A stretch of DNA of 17,885 bases. It comes from JBEKCP01 sp050014815 (GTDB taxonomy: Bacteria > Planctomycetota > Planctomycetia > Pirellulales > Thermoguttaceae). Positions 8,200 to 15,900 of the stretch are shown here, piece after piece (the stretch's first letter is position 1; each line of letters starts with the position of its first letter). Made by a program: the position numbers and the translations under genes. The stretch is taken from NCBI GenBank assembly GCA_050014815.1, contig JBEKCP010000045.1, forward strand, positions 1 through 17,885, written 5' to 3'. The notes below the pieces were generated by a model, which was given only the letters and a program-made list of their open reading frames with translations, ran no database searches and was not told the DNA's origin.

Positions 8200-10134
8200 T
8201 TACTTTGGCGGTTTCTTGCCCTGCAACCGGCCGTTGGCGTCGTAGCCCGGCATGTCGTTCGACGCGCCGATCCTTGTCAGGGTCTCCGCCGGGCACGAGA
8301 TGATCCGCGGGCGGCGATCGGGCCACGGCGCAGGCCGCCCCGTGGACCGGTCGAACGGCTTCAGCCCCACGATGATCTCCGAACTCTCCACCGCTCCGCC
8401 GGGATTGAACACGCTCAAAGCCCACGCCGTGTTCTCCGGCGCAAGGTCCACGGTGTAGGGCTTCGCGCCGGGAGAGGACTGCGTGAAGACCATGTCCCAG
8501 CCCTTGTCGCCAGGCCCCCCACCGGCGCCGTCCCGGCCATCCAGCTTGATCTTGAGGGTCCACTTGCCGCCGCCCTCGATGGTGAATCGGAAAAGCGGTT
8601 TCGTCACGCCGGGATGAACCGTTTCCGCTTTGAACCGATCGCGGAGATCGAACAGCACGCGGTGTTTGGCCACCGCGACGTACATCGGCCCGGAGGCCAT
8701 CGTCTCGTTGGCGTCAAGTTCGAACACGCCGAAGGGCGCCTGGTCGTGCTTCAGATCGATGACGTAGTCGGCTTGATCGCAGGACCGCTCTTGGGCTGCC
8801 CGGCGGATGGGCACGAAAACGGCGACCCGCGGCGTATTGGCCAGGTGGGTCAGGTCGGTGTTGTCGCCGTGCTGGAACTTGTGGTGTTTCGCGACGTACC
8901 CGACCATGAGTTTCAGAACCTGGTTCGTCTGCGGCGTGTTGAGCACCACATGCCACGGTTGAAACTCGTAGGCGATCCGGGGGTCACGGGCGACCAGATT
9001 GTTGCGCTCGTGGAGCATCGGGCAGGCAGGGTTCTTGCGCGCGTCGCGTTTGAGTTGATACAACCACAGGAACTCGCCCTTCGTATCGGCGCGGCCGTAC
9101 TGATCGCAGAATTTCACATCCGCGCCGAGGTCCGCCGCGCGGCCCCAGAAGAAAGGCCCTACCAGCCCCGCCATCCCCTCGGACAAGTCCGGTAGAAACC
9201 TTCGCGTCTGCTCAAAGAGCGTGGGGTTTTTCGGCGGATCCAGATAGAGCCGCGCCCAGTTCACCCGCGCCTTCTTGGGGCCTTTGCCGCAGTAGGGCCA
9301 GATGCCTTGATGGTGGATGAGCGGATGCGGGTGTCCCGCGCCCGCCTCTGGCGTATCGACATCGACAATGGTCAACTGCAGGCCCAACGGCTCGGACTTG
9401 CCAGGTTCATAGTACCGGCCTTCTCCGACCGCCAGGCAGGGATTCAAGGTAATCGACCATTCCAACACGTAGCCTTTGCCCTTCTCCAGGCGTTTCATCG
9501 CGCACTTCATGAAGCCGTTGTCCACCCACTCCTTGAGCACATCCCCGGTCATGACCCGGCCGTAAGAGATGTTCCCTTGCACCTTCCAACATTCACCCGG
9601 TTTGCTTGGATCCACCGGGCCGGTGACGGGGAACGACTTGTAGTCACCCTTCATGTTGGCGCAGATGCCGATCTCGAAGCAATCACCCCAATAACCCCAG
9701 TCCTCCTGGCCGGCGGGGCTTTTCCAGCAGGGCTTTTGCCGGTCCTTGTACTTCTCCGGAATCCACTCCTCGGTGTCCAGGTTGTAGAGGATGTCGTCGA
9801 CGATCTCGCAGAGCACGTAGAGCCGCACGCCGTCGTGTTTCATTCGGACTGTGCAAGCCAGATCGGCCGGATCGTACTTCACGTTGAGTTTCTGGACCAT
9901 GGTGTCGTGCGGCCACGGGTCGGCGGCCTGACGGATGACCAGGGCGTCATCCCATTCGCCCTTGTCAACCACTCCGTCCAAGACGGGCGCCTTTCCGAAA
10001 GGACAGTGGATTTCCGGCGGCGTCCATCCCTCGGGCACGATCGCCGGCCTCTCCGCGGCGGGCAATCGTGAAGCGAGAGACAGCAGAAAAACCAAACCAC
10101 ACCGGGTTGCGGAGCCACGAAGAGTATCGTTCAC
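8200..10134 (-). CDS. Exported CBM9-like sugar-binding-family protein (644 aa)
   Basis: The reading frame opens with GTG and a signal peptide (MNDTLRGSATRCGLVFLLSL, then ASRLPAA). About residues 42-300 look like the CBM9-like/DOMON-type beta-sandwich of bacterial secreted proteins. The hallmark APVLDGVVDKGEWDDA comes first, then the strands VRMKHDGVRLYVLCEIVDD, WGDCFEIGIC, YVLEWSITLNPCL and GLQLTIVDVD, in the usual order for this fold. The remaining 340 residues are unfamiliar; near residues 520-600 a beta-rich part (FRFTIEGGGKWTLKIKLDGR, WALSVFNPGGAVESSEI) may be a second sandwich. CBM9 folds bind sugar reducing ends, but many CBM9-like proteins of this length have no proven ligand. The start lies 4 bases after the stop of the DJ-1/PfpI gene, with a modest AAAGG site. 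The stop is 12 bases before the big propeller gene. Confidence 0.75.
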   Translation of the reverse strand: MNDTLRGSATRCGLVFLLSLASRLPAAERPAIVPEGWTPPEIHCPFGKAPVLDGVVDKGEWDDALVIRQAADPWPHDTMVQKLNVKYDPADLACTVRMKHDGVRLYVLCEIVDDILYNLDTEEWIPEKYKDRQKPCWKSPAGQEDWGYWGDCFEIGICANMKGDYKSFPVTGPVDPSKPGECWKVQGNISYGRVMTGDVLKEWVDNGFMKCAMKRLEKGKGYVLEWSITLNPCLAVGEGRYYEPGKSEPLGLQLTIVDVDTPEAGAGHPHPLIHHQGIWPYCGKGPKKARVNWARLYLDPPKNPTLFEQTRRFLPDLSEGMAGLVGPFFWGRAADLGADVKFCDQYGRADTKGEFLWLYQLKRDARKNPACPMLHERNNLVARDPRIAYEFQPWHVVLNTPQTNQVLKLMVGYVAKHHKFQHGDNTDLTHLANTPRVAVFVPIRRAAQERSCDQADYVIDLKHDQAPFGVFELDANETMASGPMYVAVAKHRVLFDLRDRFKAETVHPGVTKPLFRFTIEGGGKWTLKIKLDGRDGAGGGPGDKGWDMVFTQSSPGAKPYTVDLAPENTAWALSVFNPGGAVESSEIIVGLKPFDRSTGRPAPWPDRRPRIISCPAETLTRIGASNDMPGYDANGRLQGKKPPK

Positions 10135-10138
10135 GGCG

Positions 10139-11203
10139 TCACTTGCCTTTCCGTTCGGCGGTGTTGTTGATCAGTCCCTCCTTTTCAAGCAGGCGCAGCA
10201 ATTCGCCCAGCGAGTCGGGGCCTTGCGTGCTGTAGAGGCGGTCCGCACTCTTCAAAACGCGCTGCGTTGCCAGCTTTCCGGGCAGACCACCGAATTTGCT
10301 CCCCGTCTGCGCGGAACCGGCAAACTCGACGCCCTTGAAGGTCGCGTCGCGGGCAAGTCGAAACCCGTCGAACCCCACGACCACCAGCACAGCGCCGGCC
10401 TTGTGCATACTGACGAGCCATTCAATACGTTGCGCGTCCCGTTGGGCCTGTTGGTCGATCCATGGCGGTTGTGCCGCCTGCCGGGCATTGGGATCTTTTT
10501 CCGGCCAGAGGCCGCCGGGCGCCACCACCAGCGACCCGGCTTCGATCCTCGGCGGCGTTGAATACGCATGCGGGACGTCCACCTCGATTCCATTCATGCC
10601 GCGCAACTTGCCGACGCGCGGGCCTATGACGACCGCTTTCCGGCCGCTTGCCGTCAGAAGAGCCCGCAGCGCGGCATACGCATGGCCGTCGAACCCCTCG
10701 CGCAGTGCCAAGACCGCAGAATACGGCGGGGAGTTATCCGAGTCGGTCAGCGAAGTGCCCACGCGGTCCCGCATCACTCCGGCACGGATCAATAGCCGCG
10801 GACCATGGCAGATGCCGAGTACGGGAACCTTCTCGTTGACGAACTTCCGGCAGATCTCCAGGCTCGCGGGATATTTTTCCAGGTTGCCGGGACTGCCGCC
10901 ACCGGGAATAATCAGCCCGGCGTACGGGCTGATGTCCTTCACCTGCTCCAGCAGCAGATTGACCGTGCCCGTGGGCGCCCCGTCCTTGCCGCCCACGACG
11001 ACGTTTTCCTTTGCCGGCCCTGCCAGATCGAACTCGTAGCCCACGGCCCGTCCAACTTCGTACGGCACGTTGAACTCGTGCCGGTTCACCCCCTCGGCGA
11101 TGAGGAACAGCAGCCGCGTCTTCCGCGCCGGCGCGTCGGCTCCGCGCGCGTCCGCCACGACCGCGAGAACCAATATCAAACTCGCGAGTATCCAACGAAC
11201 CAT
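10139..11203 (-). CDS. Exported tandem DJ-1/PfpI (class I glutamine amidotransferase-like) protein (354 aa)
   Basis: A signal peptide (MVRWILASLILVLAVVADAR) is followed by two flavodoxin-like amidotransferase-fold halves. Half one (about 28-165) has LLFLIAEGVNRHEFNVPYEV, YAGLIIPGGGSPGNLEKYP and the nucleophile elbow VLGICHGPRLLIRAG, with Cys132 and His133; this is the DJ-1/PfpI hallmark. Half two (about 168-345) starts LREGFDGHAYAALRALLTAS, then VIGPRVGKLRGMNGIEVDV and SLVVAPGGLWPE, which recalls the amidotransferase-like C-terminal domain of large catalases. At its elbow position (AVLVVVGFDGFRLA) the cysteine is absent, so this half is probably structural. The ATG at 11203 has AAAGGGAGA about 9 bases upstream. 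A start at 11305 overlaps the iclR stop as ATGA and would add 34 residues rich in Ser, Gly and Arg before the signal peptide, so I prefer 11203. Family members include proteases, chaperones and glyoxalases; the reaction here is unknown. Confidence 0.75.
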   Translation of the reverse strand: MVRWILASLILVLAVVADARGADAPARKTRLLFLIAEGVNRHEFNVPYEVGRAVGYEFDLAGPAKENVVVGGKDGAPTGTVNLLLEQVKDISPYAGLIIPGGGSPGNLEKYPASLEICRKFVNEKVPVLGICHGPRLLIRAGVMRDRVGTSLTDSDNSPPYSAVLALREGFDGHAYAALRALLTASGRKAVVIGPRVGKLRGMNGIEVDVPHAYSTPPRIEAGSLVVAPGGLWPEKDPNARQAAQPPWIDQQAQRDAQRIEWLVSMHKAGAVLVVVGFDGFRLARDATFKGVEFAGSAQTGSKFGGLPGKLATQRVLKSADRLYSTQGPDSLGELLRLLEKEGLINNTAERKGK

Positions 11204-11301
11204 GATCAGAGTTCTCCCTTTGCTCCCGCTCGATCCGCCCGGAGAGCGCCCGCTTGGACTCCGCAATGCGTTCTCCGCGAATCGAAGGAACAAGTTCCTC
11301 G

Positions 11302-12129
11302 TCATGGCGATTCCCTTCCGGTCTCTTTCGGTTGCACGAGGGCTTCCGAAGCATCGTGCCCCAAGGCCAAGGAAACCTTCTTGCCGACCTCGATGACTCG
11401 CGTTCCCAATTCGTTGCGGAAACGCTCCGGCGTGAAGTGCAGCGTCAACACCGATTGCCCGATGGCTGCCACGCAGTTGCCGGCGTAGTCGAACAGCGGC
11501 GCCGCAAAGCACAACACGCCCTCCGCGTACTCCTCCACGTCGATCGCATACCCTTGGCTTACGACCTGACGGAGATGAATGCGAAGTTCATCGAGGTCGC
11601 AAAGGGTGTGTTTCGTCTGCCGCACGAGACTGCGTTTGGCGAGTTGCCGCAGCAGCGGTTCGCCCGCATAGGCCAGCAGCACCTTGCCGGGCGCCGAGCA
11701 GTGCAACGGGTATCGGCCGCCAATCCGGCCCACGATCTTGACGTTGCCGGTCGCGTCGAAATGCTCGATGTAAAGCACTTCGTCGCCGTCGAGAACGCCC
11801 AGCCACGTGGTCTGGCCCGTCGCCTGCCACAATGCCCGTAGAGGCTCCTCCGCGGCGACGCGCGGTCCCAAGCGTTGGATCGCCTTGCTGGTGTGGTGGA
11901 AGGGGCGCAGGCCGATCGCATACTTCGGGCCTTCGCGATACCGAACCACCCATCCCTCGGTGTGCAGCGTAGACAGCAGCCGGATGGTCGTGTGTTTGTT
12001 GACGCCGATTTGTTCCGCGATCTCCGAGACGCCCAGCGGCCGATCGCTCTGGCAGAGCAGTTCGATGAGGCGAACGGCCTGCGTGACGGCCGGGGCGGAG
12101 TACGATCTGATGCCTTTGGTTGAGTTCAT
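11302..12129 (-). CDS. IclR-family transcriptional regulator (275 aa)
   Basis: Residues about 13-70 form the N-terminal winged helix (VTQAVRLIELLCQSDRPLGV, SEIAEQIGVNKHTTIRLLST, LHTEGWVVRYREGPKYAIGL). Residues about 85-255 are the effector-binding GAF-like domain, with the family runs RIGGRYPLHCSAPGKVLLAY, GYAIDVEEYAEGVLCFAAPL and FDYAGNCVAAIGQSV. The length is normal for the family. I start at the ATG at 12129: an in-frame extension to a TTG at 12327 would translate the promoter itself and has no family similarity. The ribosome site is poor (CAAATCCAAGT before the ATG). IclR proteins bind small organic acids, aromatics or sugar derivatives and control adjacent catabolic genes, often repressing themselves. 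The gene leads the run of exported proteins that begins 98 bases downstream. A promoter with an overlapping palindrome is described separately. Confidence 0.92.
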   Translation of the reverse strand: MNSTKGIRSYSAPAVTQAVRLIELLCQSDRPLGVSEIAEQIGVNKHTTIRLLSTLHTEGWVVRYREGPKYAIGLRPFHHTSKAIQRLGPRVAAEEPLRALWQATGQTTWLGVLDGDEVLYIEHFDATGNVKIVGRIGGRYPLHCSAPGKVLLAYAGEPLLRQLAKRSLVRQTKHTLCDLDELRIHLRQVVSQGYAIDVEEYAEGVLCFAAPLFDYAGNCVAAIGQSVLTLHFTPERFRNELGTRVIEVGKKVSLALGHDASEALVQPKETGRESP

Positions 12130-12292
12130 ACTTGGATTTGCGGTAGGGGGAATCACTGTAGTGCCAAGGCCTACGCGAAGAGCCTCCGTGAGGGCGAAGC
12201 GGTGTACAAGTTGCTGCGCGCGGGCGGGTTCGTGGCGAGGCCGGTGGCGGGGCGGTGTGGTTCGCAAGCGTATCTGCGATTCACACACGTAA
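12130..12292. other. Probable 5' leader of the IclR-family gene
   Basis: The stretch separates the candidate promoter from the start of the regulator gene and would be a leader of about 160 bases on the minus strand. It is GC-rich. On the plus strand there is a stop-free reading, roughly 12124-12306 (SLREGEAVYKLLRAGGFVAR and on), without any ATG. I see no riboswitch-like pattern and no terminator-like hairpin with a T-run. Confidence 0.35.
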
Positions 12293-12309
12293 CGGTTATA
12301 GCATAACCG
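12293..12309. promoter_or_regulatory. 17-bp palindrome over the -10 element, candidate operator
   Basis: CGGTTAT-AGC-ATAACCG is a perfect 7-3-7 inverted repeat that covers the candidate -10 box of the IclR-family promoter. Size and place fit an autoregulatory IclR-type operator, since family members usually bind palindromes of about 15 bp as dimers. Its inner half-sites GGTTA/TAACC recur in the palindrome before nagB at 12846-12859. It is not followed by a T-run, so a terminator role is unlikely. Confidence 0.5.
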
Positions 12310-12790
12310 CGGCGATTGCCGTGTCAACAGGCCGCATGAGAAATCCCGCAGAACTCGAGGGCTCGTTGAAGGCGATGTGCCCGTCGCTGCCGATCCCGAG
12401 GATCTGCAGGTCGATGCCGCCGCACTCGACGATCCGCCGTTCGTACCACTGACAGAAGGCGGCGTAGTTGTCGGTGGTGCCGGAGGGGATGTAGATGTTC
12501 TGCCTCGGGATGTTGATGTGCTTGAAGAAATTCTCGTGCATGAAGTAGTGGTAGCTCTGCCGATCTTTCTGCGTCAGTCCCACGTATTCGTCGAGGTTGA
12601 AGGTGGTCACTTGCGAAAAGTCCAGGCCCTCTTCGCAGTGCATCCGCACGAGTTCCTGGTAGAGGCCCAGCGGCGTAGAGCCGGTCGCGAGACCCAGGAC
12701 GGCGTTCGGCTTGGCGTTGAGCACCTTGGCCACGACCCGGGCGGCGGCCTTGCTCATCTCCTCGGCGGTTTCTTTGACGATGACTTCCAT
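12296..12790 (-). pseudogene. nagB: Truncated glucosamine-6-phosphate deaminase (nagB), C-terminal third missing
   Basis: The intact enzyme turns glucosamine-6-phosphate into fructose-6-phosphate and ammonia, the entry of aminosugars into glycolysis. The remaining 164 residues show LGLATGSTPLGLYQELV (phosphate-sugar loop), TFNLDEYVGL with the proton-transfer Asp67, and GIGSDGHIAFNEP with Asp136, His138 and Glu143, matching E. coli Asp141, His143 and Glu148. Just past NEPSSS, at about 12350, similarity ends; the last 17 codons are foreign and contain the promoter of the IclR gene. Normal enzymes have about 240-270 residues, and the lost part supplies substrate-binding Arg and Lys residues and the last strands and helices of the fold, so activity is very unlikely. 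None of the other frames down to 12130 carries the missing part. The start is good, with AAGGG 9 bases before the ATG. Confidence 0.85.
12300..12327 (-). promoter_or_regulatory. Candidate sigma-70-type promoter of the IclR-family gene
   Basis: On the minus strand a perfect TTGACA (12327-12322) is followed after 16 bases by TATGCT (12305-12300), a 4-of-6 match to the -10 consensus. Transcription would begin near 12293, about 160 bases before the regulator's ATG. The -10 element lies inside the palindrome at 12293-12309. The whole promoter sits in the foreign tail of the truncated nagB frame. Confidence 0.5.
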
Positions 12791-12845
12791 GGAAAAGACC
12801 CTTCATGAGGGAGTGTATTGGTCCGTCGACCCTGGGCTTCCTTCA

Positions 12846-12859
12846 GGTTAGCCCTAACC
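12846..12859. promoter_or_regulatory. Inverted repeat upstream of nagB, candidate operator
   Basis: GGTTAG-CC-CTAACC is a perfect 6-2-6 inverted repeat lying 56 bases before the nagB ATG and downstream of the possible promoter. The half-sites GGTTA/TAACC are those of the palindrome before the IclR-family gene, though the inner spacing is 4 rather than 5 bases. This may be the target of the same regulator. Confidence 0.4.
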
Positions 12860-12908
12860 CATAAAATAGCTGTCCCTACCGACCAATAGCTTCGTACTTT
12901 TCGTACCC

Positions 12909-12937
12909 AATCTACTGGATTGGATGACTCGAGGCAA
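12909..12937 (-). promoter_or_regulatory. Possible promoter of nagB
   Basis: On the minus strand TTGCCT (12937-12932) and TAGATT (12914-12909) are 17 bases apart, each a 4-of-6 match to the sigma-70 consensus. This is weak evidence on its own. Its position in the only sizeable gap upstream of nagB is in its favour. Confidence 0.28.
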
Positions 12938-12967
12938 CCGCGCAACACGCAACACTACTGTCGCTAT

Positions 12968-15900
12968 TCACTCTGCCTTAATCGCTTCGAGGAGCCGTTG
13001 TGCTTGCTCGGCATAAGGCGTAGCGGGCAGCTCGCGGAGAATGGCCTCCAATTCGGCGCGCGCGGCGGTGGCGCGGCGGCGCCAGTGTTCGAGCCGGCCC
13101 TCCAGCAGCGGCAGTTCAACCAAGGCGGGGTCCACGCGCACGTCCGGCGCAGGCGGCGCGAGCTTGGGCGTCACGCGAAACTCGGCCAGCGAGTCCGGCG
13201 CGGCCGAGAATCCGCCGACCGAAGTGAGCGACCAGGCACGCGCCTCCGACCCTACCGCGATGCACAGCACGTGCTTGCCTTTGGACAGCCGCACCGCGAA
13301 CGGCTGGAAGGCAGAATCGGTCGGCGCCACCTGGATGGCCGTCCCGTCGAGGTGCCACTTCATGCTGCCCTGGCTGGCCGCGGCAACATATAGGACGCCG
13401 TCGGCCGGCACGTCGATCTCCCCGTAGGCGTAGGCGACGTGCGGCATTCCAATCCGGAGCGTGTTCGACCGGTAAGCATCTTGGTCGAAGTCAACTCGCA
13501 ACGGCTGGCCGGGGAGCAGGTCCATCAGTCCCAGCAACATGGCCGCATTGTTCTTGATGGGCACGTCGAAGGTACGGAACGCATGGCCGGCGACGCTGAG
13601 CGTGTCGGCGGGCACGCTCCGCAGCGCGTCACCCTCGAGCGGAGGCAAATCGGCGGGCACCGGGCCGGCCACGCGCCACGCCGCAGGCCAAACCGGTTTC
13701 AGCTTGCCCGCCGCCAGCGCCTTGTCCACGTCCACGGGAGGCACGGCGTCGTCTTCACGCGCGCCGGCCAGGAAATGCTCGGGGTCAACCCGCAGCAGCA
13801 CCGGGTGAAGGCCCGGCGAAAGGTACAGCGGATGATCGGCGGCCGCCTTATGGCCCGAGACCCACAACGTCAGGCCCCGGCCTTTCAGCCGCGGCAGCAC
13901 GAGGCGGTCGCGCTGGGCGTCGATCAGGGCGTAGAACAGAGCGGAGCCATTGGGTCCGGCCAGCGCCGAGGGATCGAGGTGCGCCGAGAACACGGGCACG
14001 ATGTCGCCGGTGCCCTGCAACTCGTGCTGGCGCTTGTAGCGCGGCGGATCACGATAGGCGTGGGCACGGGTGAGCGGCTGGAACTTCGGCCCGCTGCCGC
14101 CGCTGCGCAGGGCGTCGCCGACGCGCGGGCGCAGCGCAGCGAGCACTTCGTCGCCGGGCAATTCGCCCGGCGCAAATGGCCCGGCCCCGATCCAGCACGT
14201 CGGCGACAGCCCGTTGAGAAACACGGTCACCGGCGTGTTGATGTCGGGCATGAGATCCGTGATCGGCTTGGGGCGCGGAATCGCGGTCGCCAGGGGCGGC
14301 GGGCCCACGTGCCGCAGCAACGTCCGCGCCACGGTCTCCGCCTGCCATCGCCGCCCGTCACCGCCGAGTACCACCGCAAAAAGCCCTTTCTCCGATCGCA
14401 GGACGAGCCGGTCGCCTGCCACCACAAGCGACGACGTGCCGCGGTCCACGGCGTTGTTGGCCAGCGATTTGAGATTAGGGCCGGCGCCGACCACGCTGAC
14501 CGTGCCATCGCCCGCGTCGCCCCCGCCGCTTTCCAACAAGTACAGCCGCCCTTGGGCGAGCGCCGGCGCGATGCGCGGCCCCATTCCGGCGTGCGGCCGG
14601 CCCAGATGGATTCGTGCCAGCCGATCGACGACCGCGCCGGTCTGCGCGTCGTAAGCGTAGAGTTCAACGAAAGGATCGGGGCAGTGGGGGCCGTGGCTCA
14701 ACAGCGCGTGCCAGACATGCAATCGCTCGCCGTCGCAGACGGCCGCCGCGGGGAAACCGAAGAAGCCCGACACCATCAGGTTGACCATCCATCGCATGCC
14801 GTAGGCCAAGCGCCCGTCAGGTCCCGGCCAGAATTGCAGGGCGTCGATGCCGGTTTGACTACAGACAAACAGCCGGTCCCGGTACTGGCAATAGGTGAAG
14901 GCGGTGCTGGTGATGCCCGGCCCGTAGCGCGTCGAGCCGTCGTCGTTGCTGCCTGGCCAGTCGATGTCGAGGCGCCGCGTGCCGCCGTCGTCGAGCACGT
15001 CGATCAACATGCCCGCCGAACACAGATATGCGCCGTGTGTCCGCTTTGCGCCGGGTACAACGATCGCCGCCGCGTGGGCCGGATCGTACGCGGCGGCGAA
15101 CTTCCATCGCCCTGTCTCCTTGCCGGTGGCCGCATCGAGCGCGACCACGCCCGTACCGGCGCTCTTGCCCTTCTGCCCCGGCACGCCCTCGACGACCACG
15201 CGGTCGTGCAAGACGGAGATCACGCCGTTGGCCAGCCCGGTATCGGCCTTCCATCGCTCGACGCCTTCCGGGGTGAAGGAAAACGCCGTACCGGCCGCGC
15301 CCTGCGCATAGACATGGGCGCCGTCGCCGACGGGCGCGTGGGTTGACGGCTGCCCTTTGCCCGCCGCAGCCTCGCCGAGCGCGCGCACCCAGAGGACCTT
15401 GCCCGTGGCCGGATCGACCGCGTGCAGATGGTTGCCGGCGGTGACGAAGAGCCGGCCGCCCTGAACCAGCGGGCGGCGGCTGCCGGCCAACGCTTCGTTG
15501 CGCCAGGCCACGTTCCTGCCGCCGGCGAGGTCCCACGCCAGCGGCGGATTGCCGGAGGAGGGTGCCGCCGGCAACGTATCAGCCACCTTGCCGGGCGCCG
15601 GCACGCGCGGCGAGATGGCCAACTGGAACCAACTCGCATTGCGGTCGTGCAGCAGCCGCACCAGCAACGTGTGCTCGCCTTTTTCCAGACGCACTGGAAC
15701 CAAGTGCCGCCCCGCGGGCCGCGTGCGCCAGGCCCGCATCGCCTGCGACCAGATCGGCCGGCCGTCGAGAAATGCCTGCGCGCCGTCGCCGCTCTCCAGC
15801 GCGAAGCAGGCTTCCACGGTCGCCTCCGTGCGCAGCCGCGCCGTCGCATACCAGATCGAGCCGTTAAAGCGCGTGTAAAGAATGGTTTGCTTTACGGGTG

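Larger units (their letters stand above)
12791..12967. other. Intergenic region upstream of nagB
   Basis: These 177 bases hold no believable gene; the short frames across it resemble no family. They are less GC-rich than their surroundings, as expected of a control region. They hold a possible promoter (12909-12937), a direct repeat of TTCGTAC (12891-12897 and 12900-12906, 9 bases apart) and an inverted repeat (12846-12859). I see no hairpin plus T-run that would end transcription of the 1549-residue gene. Confidence 0.45.

Noticed and set aside
11204..11305. Upstream start for the DJ-1/PfpI gene at 11305, overlapping the iclR stop as ATGA
   Set aside because: It places 34 Ser/Gly/Arg-rich residues before a normal signal peptide. 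The ATG at 11203 has its own good ribosome site. It remains possible because of the overlap.
12124..12306. Plus-strand stop-free stretch reading SLREGEAVYKLLRAGGFVAR, faintly like a HicA-type toxin end
   Set aside because: It has no start codon, no ribosome site and only a vague likeness, and it overlaps the leader and promoter of the IclR gene.
12130..12327. Longer form of the IclR regulator starting at the TTG at 12327
   Set aside because: The extra 66 residues have no family similarity and the TTG belongs to the likely -35 box.
12754..12948. 64-residue minus-strand frame across the gap upstream of nagB
   Set aside because: It overlaps the start of nagB in another frame, has no recognisable content and sits on candidate control elements.
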